Shown: one piece after another, positions 1-12,703 of the stretch | How the letters are laid out: every line of letters begins with the position of its first letter | Numbering within the stretch: position 1 is the first letter of the stretch | NCBI RefSeq assembly: GCF_021130785.1 | Contig: NC_060215.1 | Span: 117,886,501-117,950,500 of the forward strand | Length of the DNA stretch: 64,000 nt | DNA from: Homalodisca vitripennis | Taxonomy: Eukaryota; Arthropoda; Insecta; Hemiptera; Cicadellidae | Reading direction: 5' to 3' | The notes under the pieces: generated by a model | The model's database searches: none | Told to the model about the DNA's origin: nothing | The model's input: the letters and a program-made list of their open reading frames with translations, nothing else | Translations under genes and position numbers: made by a program

Positions 1-899
1 AGGTATGAAAATACTTTTCAAACACTAAGTATAGTCCGCCAAGTTGAGAAAACAGACGTAATAAACATCCTTCTTTGCAACTAAAAAAGTGCCATGACCA
101 CTCATTAGGGCCCTCCAAGCATAGAAAACAGTCATAGAACGTTACTAATTCCTTAGTTTAATTTTACTTTTTAACACTGTTTAATTCATCTTATAAATCT
201 AAATACATAATTAGTCGTACATTAGCCATAGTTTAAATTGTTTTGTGAACCTTCACCAAAAATGAAAATCAAGACATTTGTAACGTATTAAATATTATAA
301 TTATCATTATTTTATATAGTAACACATGATTATGTTTACTGGCTCTGTAATGATTTACCAAAGGTCGCTGGATACATCTATGTATGACGTATGATGATGT
401 GACGTCATATGGGGTGATTTGAGTTCAATAAACCGCTTTGGCTGCTTCCATCACGCCACTGTCCTCATTCCACCACCACGTCCACTATCCAGCAATAGCC
501 TTGACACTTACCTTCTTACCCCCTAACCGTGAACCACGCACAGTCAATGATGTGACCGAAAAGTCTTTCATTTCAATTACCGATCCCCCGTGTCCCATAC
601 ACAATATCATTATACTAGTTTGTTAATACTTTAAGTAATCACTGTTAGCCAATAAACAATAAATTATAATCATAATAAAAAGTAAGAATTTTTTATTTTT
701 TGTCATTAACAGAGCTATTGTAATTGCTTGATTCTGAATTGTATATTTCTTTATCCATATTGTGAATTCGTTCTCATTGAAAAATTATATCTCTTATTCT
801 AATCAGACTTGGAAATATGTAATTCATTACAATCACATGTGGAATTCAAATGCAGCACAGAATCCATATCTCATTTCATGGGCACTGCAGATTAGTATC
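1..899. other. AT-rich non-coding stretch, probably intron
   Basis: No convincing exon is visible here. One open frame of 62 codons near 438-626 lacks splice context and similarity I recognise. If the exon at 1870-2100 belongs to a plus-strand gene, this is most simply intron of that gene. Confidence 0.4.
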
Positions 900-1450
900 T
901 ACACCATGTTGTTATAATAACCAGAAATATACCATGTACAGAAACATACCTCTCACTGTCAGTAGCTCAAAACATTCTGCTGCTTACATCTTTAGCCAGC
1001 TAGTGATATTGTCTTAGAGTTCATTTTCATCATCAAAATGTTGAGAACCAAACAAACTAGTCCTGGACATTTGTGGTAATTTATACGAAAGCTCAGAGAC
1101 TTTGAAACGTTGATCTTCTCTAACTGTTTAATTGATCTTGTCTACAAGTTCATCACTCACCACTGATAGCCTAGCATCCTTTCATCATCGTGTATGTTAG
1201 TTTGCCTATTTTTAAACAAATGAACCTATTCATGTTCACTCCCTTCACCCATAACGTTTCGCTCATAAACGGCACAAAGTTCTTTATGAATAGCTGCTGC
1301 TGAATATTGTTTTGCTGTAAAAAGACTACAGCGTGCACTTCGCATTTGGCGAGAAACTCAACTGCGGCACACATTTCACAAAGCTATAGAAAATGGATGA
1401 GCACTTGTACATCCTTCTAACTGCCACAGCTAGATGTGGACCAACCTGCT
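900..1450 (-). mobile_element. Internally deleted mariner-like element
   Basis: On the minus strand, split over frames, two ends of a mariner transposase can be read. From about 1385 down to 1090 lies the N-terminal helix-turn-helix region, with words such as AAAIHKELCAVYERNVM, LFKNRQTNIHDDER and a decayed ISELS-type segment. It then jumps directly to the C-terminal region (FGSQHFDDENEL, then ITSWLKMQAAE) at about 1060-960. The middle with the catalytic aspartates is missing, so this is a dead deletion derivative. Element ends were not found, so the limits are approximate. The open frame 1171-1374 is part of it. Confidence 0.6.
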
Positions 1451-1505
1451 GCAGTGTGTGAGAGAGAGTGCCACCCCACTAATACCAGTGCTGTAAGCGA
1501 ACAGA

Positions 1506-1509
<4 letters not shown>

Positions 1510-1540
<31 letters not shown>
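1510..1540. repeat. (AT)n microsatellite
   Basis: About 15 uninterrupted AT units, next to the deleted mariner. Confidence 0.95.
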
Positions 1541-1546
<6 letters not shown>

Positions 1547-1869
1547 ATAACACTGAGGTGTCAAAGTTTTCACTGATACGGCTGATGGAATACAACTTTA
1601 AACTATGCTAGTATATCCCGTGCTGCTGAGACTGGTGAAACATGGTTACTGGTGAAGCCAGTATGATTCTAATCCACTTTGAACCTGACAAGATGTGGTT
1701 GTGGCATAGTGTGGCAAATAGTGGGATCTTAATTGTTCCAGTTAAATTTTTACTAATTGAGTTCATAACAATTTTATTTTAGTTGAATTATTTGGAGAAA
1801 CTTATTTTAATAGTGTAATAAATTATGTGCAAACTTGTTGTTCAATCTGATCATTAAAAATATTTGCAG

Positions 1870-2100
1870 TTATGTTCGCTTCTGGACCCTCATCGACCAA
1901 GCCCCTCACCCTCTCCCTCAAGTTTTGATGTGGAACCAGCCTATGAGGTGGGGGAGGTGCAGCTCACTCCCTCCACCACTCCTACTCCTACCAACCTACC
2001 ACCTCCTCGCTCGGAGATCGACATGACTATTTTCAAGAGGCCACAGGGGCAACCCGTCGAAACCTCTGACAATGTAGTACAATCTCCAGTGAAGAAGTAG
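1870..2100 (+). CDS. Probable terminal exon of an unrecognised Pro/Ser-rich protein
   Basis: An acceptor-like ATATTTGCAG ends at 1869. It is followed by an open frame of 76 codons that stops with TAG at 2098-2100. The GC content is clearly higher than in the surrounding DNA. The translation is a disordered tail: an SPSPSPS run, then acidic residues (DVEPAYEVGEV), a TPSTTPTPT stretch, NLPPPRSE, and a basic end QSPVKK. There is no ATG at the start, which fits an internal splice entry. AT-rich sequence like a 3' UTR follows, with an AATAAA at 3023. The rest of the gene must lie left of the window. I do not recognise the protein. A second frame (1835-2026) is also open but stops earlier and looks less protein-like. 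Confidence 0.5.
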   Translation, partial: LCSLLDPHRPSPSPSPSSFDVEPAYEVGEVQLTPSTTPTPTNLPPPRSEIDMTIFKRPQGQPVETSDNVVQSPVKK

Positions 2101-3184
2101 TTGCTTATGCTGCAATTACAGATTCCCCAACCCAATGGATCATGTGTTATTGTTTGTTTTTTACTGTTCTCCCTTGTTTTCTTGTGTTATATTTGTTCTA
2201 AGCATATGTTATGTTACGTGTTCAGTTTTGATTTCTCTTGTGTTTTTTATACTTGTTTAAAGTTCTTCATAGGTTTTTATTAAGTGTTGTAAAATGCTAA
2301 TATAATTAGTTGAATTAAGATATGTAATATACCTCAAAGCCTTAAAGTAACAGTGGTTTAAAATGTGTACTGACGTAAAGAAATTTATATATTTCCTCAT
2401 ATGGTTCATAAATTAAATAGTTCCTGAGCTCACTTTTCAGTAAGAGAATGTCCTATATAATGTTAAAGTTTTTTAATTTTCATATCAATTTCATATCCTA
2501 TCAAAACAATTTTAAAGCTACTGCTTCAAATAATGTCTAAAGTATGTAAATAAGAATTCAGGTGCATTAGTGTAGTTAAAAAGCAATGTTTTATGTCATC
2601 ATTCTGTACTTGAAATTTTACTATTTTAGTTTTATAACATTGATTTTTTGTTCTTATCTCAGGTTACTATTTGCATAGATTAAGTACTTTAATTTTCCTG
2701 TATGTATACATAAATAATAATGGATTTTTAAAATAGTCCTAAAAATAGTTCATTTTGTTTATAATGTATAGGTTTTATGAATATGAATTAAATTGGAACA
2801 GTTGCATTCAAATAGTTGTAATTTTTCTTTAAGTTTTGGTACAACTGAACTGAGGAAAATGAATTTCTTTATTAAGCATTTTAATACTAGCTGATTATTT
2901 TCAGAAAATGATGTTTCTTATTACACTATTTTCATATGGTATGTTCCAAGACTGCCAGGCCAAACCTGACCATAAATGTGCATTAATTCACTTATGGTTA
3001 TATCTTCCATATTTCTATCATAAATAAATAAATGTTGTCTATTTTGTTTTTTTTTCAAATTGGAGTTACTATATTTATTAACATTAAAACATAAATTTGC
3101 AATTTAAAAATATGAGGATACGTTTTTCTAAATTTGAGCTTATCACAATACAACCGAAACACATACCTACCTACACCAAACTGT

Positions 3185-3187
<3 letters not shown>

Positions 3188-3239
<52 letters not shown>
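3188..3239. repeat. (AT)n microsatellite, about 52 bp
   Basis: Uninterrupted AT dinucleotides. An apparent 99-codon ORF running through it (Tyr-Ile repeats) is an artefact. Confidence 0.97.
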
Positions 3240-3242
<3 letters not shown>

Positions 3243-6200
3243 GTATGTTGGATTGACAAAAAATCCAATGCACATAACAATGAATAACCATCATTGTATG
3301 TCTAAAAAGCAGGATGAAAAACTGGTTTCCCAACACACATTAGGCCATCAACAACATTTAGAACAGTTTTATTCACTGAATTTGCAAAGTATCTGAAGTA
3401 TATATATCTGGGCATAGAGGCAAATTGAAGCTCCTTCTATATTAAAGACAGGAATGACTAGAGGCAGTTACATATAGTGACTAGAAGCAAATATCTTCAT
3501 TTTAGGACCACTGTTCAGCATTGAAAGGAATTAGATCAACAAAATCAGAAGTGCTTTATGAGCACACCTCAGAAGGCTTAGTCCGAAAACCAAAGAGCAC
3601 AATTAGTGATGTTCACAGTTTCACTCATCATCTCTAAAAGGTTTAGGATTGCCTGCAAGTGAACATTGTTAAGTTTTCTTATGCTTAATACATTTTTTTG
3701 TCAGTAAAATATGAACAGTATCATTAGACTACTTTCATTATCGTGTTGCTACAAGCTTAAAGTTTAATTATAAATCAGAGATGTTACATTATTTGTCCAG
3801 AATCTTCCAAATTTTGGCACCAAGGTTTTATATATGCTGACTTCTTACAAACTACATTCTCGTACAATGAAGTCCCAATTATCAGATATGATGTATTGAC
3901 AACCAAGTCGGGTTTGAAAAGATCTAAATAATCTAACTAAGTTTCATGTAATATTTAAAGTGCCATAATGTAAAATATAGCTACTGACTATCTCCAAACA
4001 ATATTATACGAGTACAATCAGTAGATATTGAATAATTCCAAAACTTATAAAATTTACTTGAATCATATATAATTTTATTGTTCTCATTAGGTAAAGATTT
4101 TTCACTTACAAATTTTCAACACAAAAAAGCTTCCCTAGAAAAATAATATATAGCTAATGGAACTACAAATATGATCTTTGCAGTGGGATAAAAAGTCTAT
4201 GTGTGCATAAATAAGGTAAAAACCTATAACTGAACTGCTGTATCAGGTACTGTATAGTATTTATCTCCATACATATCAGTGCTGTGTTTTTCTGCTTTGT
4301 TTGGATGTGTTATTAAATTATTGTTACTGTTTTACCTTATTTTTTATAATTTGATATAGGTAAGCCAGATAACTCAGAAACAAATAGAAATAATGTGAAT
4401 CATAAGATCCAGGATCTTAAAGTCTTATCAGATGTATGACTTAGATTTTCTAGTAAATAAACACAACGAAACATAGTAATCTCAAAATCCTTGATTTATT
4501 ATAGACTGATCAGAATACTTCTAGGTATACTTATGTAGTTTTTAATGTTTGTTTTAATTTACTCTGCTTGGTTCCTTATCTAATTAGAAAACATAACATG
4601 AGTATAAAACTGTTGTATTATGTCTAAAACGTTAAATGCAGTTTTATCCAATCCAAACAGAAAATATTCATTCAGCAAGCAAAATTGTTATGAATTTAAG
4701 GCTGAATATCTACTTTATTTGTTTTTTACTTAACATTTCTCAATAAACTAAACTATTAAGCCATAAACACATACCGTATCAATTATGTTTTAATTTTTAT
4801 TTTAAACTTGAGATACATAATTTACATTTAGAAAAAGTATAAGGTGTGCATAAAATTTGTTTTGTGAACATTAGTATCAAAAACTTTAATGTTATATTTC
4901 GTTAATAATTTACATTAATAAGTACCAAAGTGTTATGGTTTCAAGACCTCATTTTATTTTGTTCAGATTTAGTTATCAGTATTATCCATATGTTTTAGAA
5001 GTTGAACCATACACAAAACCAATTTAATTAAATATATTTTTCAAAGTTCTTTGTTACGTAGTCCGTATGATAGTGTAATACCGGCCTAACAATATACATT
5101 TAGTTACAAAACTCATTTTTTTTGTAAATTATGTCATTAAAATAACAGTATTAATACTAAATTAATTTTGTCATCAGATATGATGTATTTCAACCCTTAA
5201 AGTACTGAAAACAATTTGGTGGGGATACAATTAATGTGCATTTACATTTTATTCTTTAATTTTTTGACAAAGTTGAATTTAAATTTTTTCTTGGATCATC
5301 TAATTTATAATAATAAAGAAACATTTTTTTGAAAAATGTTCAGCTATGACTGCCAACTGGTAGTGTAGGCGTGTTAAACATCTGCATAACGCAACACTCA
5401 CCAATTGACGAAACTACGAATTGTATATAACACTGGTTATTGAGTTATTGTCTGTGTGACACGTATTCCAGTTTGCTTACTGACAGTCATAAATTAATAC
5501 CTATATGCATTCCTGCTCATTTGCTGCATTTTTATGAATTGTAATGAACACAATAAATAAAATATGGATATGTTACGATTAGAGTGATTCCATTAATAGA
5601 CATATTTCTATATGCCAGGCTTTCAGGATTAATTGCCCTTTAAAAGACTTTCATACATTCCATAAAAATGTTTAAATATTGAGAATTATAGTTTTCTAAA
5701 AACTAAAATCAGTTTCATTTTTACATATAGTATTTTAAATAAAATATCAATTTGACTTTTAGAACTTTATATTGGCTCACTTGTCTCCATTCCATACAAA
5801 ATCAATATTTTATTATTGATAAAATGCATTTTTGTAAATGTATCTCAGTGACTATAGTATTATTATAATATTTCTGTGGATTAAAACATACAGAAAAACA
5901 TAGTCCTGTTTAAACTCTTATTGCAGTTTTAAGAGAATTGAAAATTGAGATTCTTCATGGAAAAGCCATTTTTTTGTTATTATTTTACCGTTTTATGTAG
6001 GTGTGTATTCCCTAACTATTACAGTTCATTTCTCCATCAGTACTTTATAATATATGTACCAATACCTCATAATTTATAGTTGAGACTCGTCTTAGTTATT
6101 GTACTTATTATTTCACATTTATTAAAGACGAAATGGAAATAGACAAGAAAATATTGATGTATAGAACTCGTATTGTGAGCTGTGATCATTCTAAAGATAT

Positions 6201-6808
6201 CAATGTGATTCCTAGTGTTAAGTCAATTGTTATTATAAAAAAACTCTAAAATTGTATTTTGAGACTGTGATTAAAGTACATAGGTGTAAATAAACTACCT
6301 ATTATGTTATGGTACTGTGAAAGTTAATATATTTTGTGTAAATAAACAGTCATGTTTTAATAAATGCATTTATTTATATTTGTGTCATTTTCCTTTTATT
6401 CTACCCATTACTATGTTATGTGTCAAATACTTTGTGTTTTGCCTATTATCAATATAGTAATACTATCAACATTGTTTAGATTTATCAAAATCAATACAAC
6501 AAATGTTAGCACTTTTGTAATTCCACTCAATAATTGGGAGTTCCTAATCAATTACTTTCCACTAAAATTCAACAACATAACGTGAAGGTGGTGCAATCGA
6601 TTTTGTAAAATGTTTTCAATATAATAGTCACAATACTTCAAGATAATCTTCCTGAAACCAGAAAAAGAAAAACAAAATTTTTGGGTCACTTCACAAGAAA
6701 TTATACATGTGATGTACTGATTTTGGGTCTTTTTATAATCAGGCCCAATGGAAAACGTCTCATGATAAGGATTTCAAATTTTTACAGTAAGTATGTGAAA
6801 TATAATCG

Positions 6809-6920
6809 GAGGGAGTGTTTTTCAAAATAAAAAGTATGAGTTAATTTTTATGTTATGTTTAAAATTGTACGCAAAAGTATATTTTATTATATTTTGAAAT
6901 TAAAAATATGTTACTCCCTC
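6809..6920. repeat. Small inverted repeat, MITE-like
   Basis: GAGGGAGT at 6809-6816 pairs with ACTCCCTC at 6913-6920. Inside it, TCAAAATA at 6822-6829 pairs with TATTTTGA at 6890-6897. It may be a short foldback element of about 112 bp. No target duplication was identified. Confidence 0.35.
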
Positions 6921-9776
6921 TGGGAGAATGGTGTATAAAATTTTGAGTTTTAAATTGTAAAAAAACACATTCATATGGGATCTGTGTTGATTCTTAAAAG
7001 ACACTGCGCGCCTTAGGATTTTCAGTCTGCTTCCTGCCGCGCTGCTTGTGGATGCACGAGCAGAAGCGCACTTGCACTTCCCCCACCCAAAAGCAGTCCC
7101 CTTACCCAGTCTTACACCTCCAGCCCTTCAATTAGTTCCTCTCTTCCTTCACTCTGCTCTTGATGTCTCCGTTCTAAGCTCTGTCATAACAACATGTTTC
7201 TAAAACAAATAGTTTTAGAAGGGTAATCTCACCGAGTCTTGCTTGTGTTAAGCTGAGCACACTTATTTAATTACATTCTGAAGGAAGATATATGTATATA
7301 ATGTTATACTAGTACGTTTCAAGTAACTCAACCATTAAAAACATCATTAGATGGAAAATTACAGTAGATTGAATGAACTTAAACGCTTGACAACAAGGAT
7401 GCTTTACGCGACCTAGGCTACATAAAAGAAAAATACACTACCTCAATTGGAATTAGTCAGGTTTGAATAAATAGTCTAACCGTATAATTAATAGATTAGC
7501 TATCTATAAATGTATAGCTAGGAAAATTAGAAAAAAAAAACTTTATAAATTGATCAATCGACGAGGCTATGCATTTGATGCAGAATGTAATATTATCTTA
7601 TAATTTGGTACAAAGTAAAACGGTTGAAGATAAGGATGAGATTTTTACACGGTGTATGCAGATTCAGACAAGGAATGGATGTGTTTTATTTTAAAATAAT
7701 TTCTTAAAGAATAACTGTATTAACAAATATTTTGTTTTCTAAAATTATGATTATAAAAAATACGATTCCTCCAGTCATAAATAATTGTAAAAGTATCAAT
7801 TCCCTTAAGGTATAATACTTGTTTATAATAGAAGACAAAATTTAAGACTTTTTATCCTCAGAATTTTAAAGTAGTTGTTATTTTGTAAATAATTTTTGTA
7901 TATATACGATATGAAAATAAGATTAAAACTTTTGTATATATATGAAAATAAGAATAGTATGGAAATAAAGTTGTATCAAAATAATATCTTAACTTTTATT
8001 CGTCCTGTTTGATCCCCCCCCCCCTGTCGGTGCACCCTTGGAGGGAGTAAACCCACAAAGCTCATCTAAACAAAATAAATATAATTAACACGGACAGAAA
8101 GTAACAAAGTAATATGGATTAGCCTAATATCAGTAAGAACGTACTTCCTAGCTTACGTGATATCCGAACATCATGTCCGGTCGTTAAAAATTTAAAAACT
8201 ATACATTAATACACAATTTTTATCATGTCTATTAGAATAGTATTAGTATAAGGCAAATTATATTCCTATCTAGTCCTTTTATAATTTATAATGGGAACCA
8301 GGACCTCACATTCTATAATTATTTCGATTTATCCTTACTACATAAAAAAAGAGTAGTACGGGTATGACATATCTGCATTATGAGTACGATCTGCTTAAAA
8401 TATATGCTGAACTCTATTGTCTTGAAACCTTAGAAACAAAAATCTTAAAAACATAAATTTGTTTTTTTTTTAATGTCTTAATGTTTTAAATTTTGTTTCA
8501 ATCAACCAGAAATTATGCTTGTTAACACATTTACTTATAACAATCAAATAAATAATTTGTATGCTTCCAAAGGAATTGTTATATTTCAGTTTTTTTTCAT
8601 CATAAAAAGACACAAAAAAGACTTAGAATTCTGAGGTCACTCACAACGTTTGTTACATGATAATTCTGTTGTAAAGTTTTTCAGACAATGGCAGTACAAA
8701 CCTTTAACTTTGAATACAATACTGTATCATTAAGGGAATAATAGTAAACACATGATTACCATAATTTATAGCCATTTCAAACTAAAGTTATACAATGTTT
8801 GGGTAATCTCAACCAACAGAAAGTTTCAGAATAGCGGTCAAAATTTTGGTCTGGGATATTTTACAACATAAATTAGAATTGAGACAACATTTTTAAGTAA
8901 TTTAAAGCTAATGTTATTCTTCATATTTTTTTCATAAATCGGTCATTCAAAAGTTTTAGAAGTTTAGAACAAAATTAAGTCTTTATTATAATTCGAGATA
9001 ACAGCACATGTGAAATCTATCTTTTTTCCAACTAAGCCAGAAGGGCAATTTGACCTCTTGACGTAGATTTTATTATGGCTGTCGTTATAACAATTCCCAG
9101 TATATTGGATTAATCTGGTAAAATAATTCACAGCTATTACATAATGATCTTGAAACATACAAAGATTAAAATAAGCATATCAATTGTTCGTTTTATATTG
9201 ATTATTGACTATGGTCGATGGAAGATTTGAAAGTACAACAGGATTTCAATGGTTTAAGTATTCATTTGTCTAGACACTAATTTAAACTTTTTTAATGTTT
9301 TATAGAATGCATGTTCATAAAATTGCATTATGTTGTGAATTTTTACAATGTGGATACAAACCATTTTGAAACTGTCTACTGGTAACGAGACTTTTATTGG
9401 TAGAGAACTAATGAGAGTAATATATTGTAACTTATCCATGTGTATTGTCTTACTTCAAATTTTAGTTTGAATTGGCTAGAAATTATGACATTTCACCACT
9501 ATTTCTGCAATAGTACTGTATATAATTTAACACTGTACCATTTTAATTCAATTATTGACCGATAAAGGCACAATATTAAAGTTTTTTTTAAACACATTAA
9601 TATTACGTAATAATTGACAAGTTTTTTTTTACTTACACTTTTCGACAACTCTTACGCTTTAGTAAACTTCAGAATTGTATGAAGTCAGCAATAGCGATTA
9701 TTTGAGTATAAAAATATTTGTTACAAATTTCTAAGAGAAAGAATGCTAAACATCAAATAGTACACTGCTACTTTAG

Positions 9777-10015
9777 AAACTGCCAGATCTAGGGTTCAGG
9801 AAGATAATAACAGATGGGACAGATATCTGATTCCCGGTACTTGGAGTGGAGGTGGAATGGGCCAGCGGGCTGCTTATCGCAGAAAACAGGAAGCGAAGAT
9901 GCTCATGCAATCTAGTAGTCAGAGTTTGCTATACTGTTGCAAGTTCAACCTTAAGGGAAATGTTATAATGAAAATAACTCCAAAAATGTTGGTAAATAGG
10001 TATAATCTACTGTAA
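9777..10015 (+). CDS. Possible terminal coding exon, unrecognised
   Basis: After an acceptor-like CTGCTACTTTAG (ending 9776), a frame stays open for about 79 codons to TAA at 10013-10015. An AATAAA lies at 10042-10047. The first two thirds look protein-like and are GC-richer than their surroundings (SRVQEDNNRWDRYLIPGTW, then a Gly-rich turn GGGMGQ and basic RRKQEAKML). The last third is AT-rich and less convincing. No ATG opens it, so it would have to be spliced to exons further left that I cannot identify. It could instead be a decayed retro-copy or a chance open frame. Confidence 0.3.
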
Positions 10016-12592
10016 AAATTTAACTATGTAACATTTTTTTAAATAAAGTTAATTAAAAACTTAAACCTAATAGTTCAATTTGTTTTTAATATCAGAAAAA
10101 GGGATAATAGAACGGATATATACTAGGACCTTGATTATCCTAAGTTGATGAGACAAATGCTATTTTGGATTATCAAAACTTCGGATGTAGCGGATTTCCA
10201 TTAAAAACTTGTCCCCCCACACAAATTGGTAGTTTGTAGATATCTAAAATCTTAATAATGGCTTCACCACATGCGTACTTGTCTACACAGCAAGGGTCCG
10301 CATTCGCTATTTATATCCTTAGAATGTGATGAATTCCCAATGGAAAGCTAGGTAATAGCATAATAATATATACAGCACTAAGTTTAACTTTGTTATGTAT
10401 GAAAAGTAAGAACAAAATTTATTTATTATAACATTATTCCAACAATCGCACAGAAAAATCATTACGACCGACGACACAGTCTACCATTGAGCAGCAATCA
10501 CATGACTTTTTTAATGCTAATACACTCAAGAAAACCATTTTGTAATCAGTTCTATGATTTTCATGCTGTTGAAATGGACCGTATAAAGCAATTCATACAA
10601 AGTTCTAGTAACAAACTTTTTGTTTTAAAATTAACTTATACTCATTACAATTGGATTACAAAAAAAATAAATAAAAAAACTTATAATGTACTTCTAATAA
10701 CCACATTCCGGATAATTTAGTCTCTAGTGTAGCACAATCAGTAAAGTTGATATAAGAAACGCTCTCATTTTGTTTTAAACTAGTAGAATGGAAGGCTTGC
10801 CATATAGTTTAGAATTTTTTTTTTGGAAACTTGTGTGTAAAATGCATGTATTTTAGTTTCAATTTGTGGAGCAATTTTGTAGTACTAGATGTAATGAAAA
10901 AATTTATAAATGCAGCATGAATGTAAGAATAGGTTGGCCATTCTCCATTTCAGTTCCAAATTTTGTGTTTTGTATTGAAGTGGTTTAATTAAATATGTAA
11001 AATAATTAAAAAAGTTAGTTTTTTATTATTTATTATTTGTTTACTATTAAAAAAGTAATTAATAATTATTTTCTTTGTTTATTAATTATTTCTTTTTTCC
11101 TTCAGCAATTAAAACAAAATATATTTATCCTTACAGAATCTTTTTTTACCTGTCTCCATCAAGTGTTTTTTATTATGTTTCTGATTAGATAAGTACTTTT
11201 TTCTAAGATAAGTACTAACAGACTGTGCCTGCAGGGGAAATTTTCTAATAATAATTGTATGATTTCCTATTGGTAATTTGATTTTATTTCAATAAGATTA
11301 AGAGGAATTTCAATAAAACAGCTGATAAAGCTTTATGTAATAATCTAAATCTGACGTTAAATCCTTACATTCGAAGAATGACAGATAAACTAGGGAGGAT
11401 ATTAAGGAGACAATATCAAAACTGTATTCAAGACAGCAAAAATTGAAGAATTGTTTGAAACTAATGAAGGACATCACTGTGTACGCCAGGAGTCTACATT
11501 CCACATCGGAAAGATCAAATGTTTAATGTCTACACGAGTGACCACATTAGATAAACAAAATTTAAAGTAAAGAAAAATCGGCCATAGCAGAACAGTTTTA
11601 AAACCAAACATGCAATAGAATTTTACAAAATAAAAGTATTTGCGTTGTGAATATTTCCAATTAAAGTAGCCTCACTCTTAATTGGTTGTGATCAGCTGGA
11701 ACAACGGTGATGTTTCAACTAAACTATGCCTCAAACAGACCTATTACAACATGAATTCTTTTGCTTGATTCTTGTAAAGTATTGAATTTTCTTTTTAGCT
11801 CCTCTATAGTTTTTGCGGTGTGTTGACATTTGTTGTTTTTACAAATACAGTTGCAGGTTATTCATGTTTTTCCTACATGTGATTGTAAGATGAACTGAGT
11901 GTTCTATAGACATAAAAGTACATACATATCTATAAAACATCTACAGTACATCAAAAAAATTAAATTATGTCTTTTATAATTATTAGCTCATGTAGATATA
12001 TAAATTTAGTGTTCACAAAACTTGATCTAGTTTTAGAGCAAACAGATTTATCCGACCATATCGTTATCCAGTCCTAATAATAAGATAAACCTTGGAAATT
12101 ATTAAGAAAGAAATTAACTTTTTTTAAAGTGGATAACTGTTTAAAAGATGACAGCCTGTGAAAAAAGTGATATTGACATAATTGGTCATTGGTTAACCAA
12201 AATCCAGTCAATCATGATAAAGCTTGCCTCTTCAACTCACGTATACAAACAACAAGTTAATATTATCAGTTTCGATTTAAGGTGGTACAAACATGTTGGG
12301 TTTGAAAAATAATCTTTACGTTAAATTCATAGTACTTTAACTTCTCTAAATATATAAAACATACAACATTTATAAAAGTTAAATTTTAACCCAATTTTTT
12401 TTTACATGAATAATTGTTTTATTTTATGAGATGTATTATTTTGAGTTTGTTGTTTATTTTGTTACCATCATTTTTCGACAACCAAAGGCTTTAGTTTATT
12501 ATCATCAGTTGTTGTCGTTATTCCATTAGTAAGAGTTTAGTTGAGGTTGGGAAACTTCTCTGCTTGGAGCAGTGCAGCTAGCTGGAGCACCG
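10016..12592. other. AT-rich stretch, no gene seen
   Basis: Only short open frames on either strand (for example 10487-10720 plus and 11310-11504 minus), without recognisable motifs or splice context. Confidence 0.5.
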
Positions 12593-12703
12593 ATGTGGCC
12601 GCTACAGCCTTATACAGCTGACCCAACACGAGACAAAGTATGGTTTACAATTTCATCGCTGACAATTCTTGGAGAGTTATGCTGCCGGTACAATGCTCCC
12701 TTG
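12593..12703 (+). CDS. Candidate first coding exon of an unidentified gene
   Basis: An ATG in fair context opens 37 codons that end exactly at a strong donor, TTG followed by GTGAGT at 12704. The segment is GC-rich against an AT-rich background. The peptide starts MWPLQPYTADPTRDKVWF, continues into a short hydrophobic part (TISSLTILGELCC), and ends RYNAPL. It contains no stop. I could not find the following exon. Joining it to the ATIC start exon gives only a short reading that stops in ISRAIL-unlike frame before the ATIC sequence, so it is not an ATIC leader extension. It could be a 5' exon with an upstream ORF, or chance. Confidence 0.35.

Larger units (their letters stand above)
2101..9776. 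other. Long AT-rich intergenic or 3' UTR region without recognisable genes
   Basis: About 7.7 kb of AT-rich DNA. The first kilobase could be the 3' UTR of the preceding exon. The open frames (for example 6364-6585) have no start, splice or family support. A GC-richer patch at about 7000-7200 stands out from its neighbourhood and might be promoter-like, but contains no ORF I trust. A C-run lies at about 8013-8024. Confidence 0.5.

Noticed and set aside
438..626. 62-codon open frame
   Set aside because: No splice sites, no family resemblance, and not extended on either side.
3097..3396. 99-codon frame with a Tyr-Ile run
   Set aside because: It is a translation of the (AT)n microsatellite and has no coding features around it.
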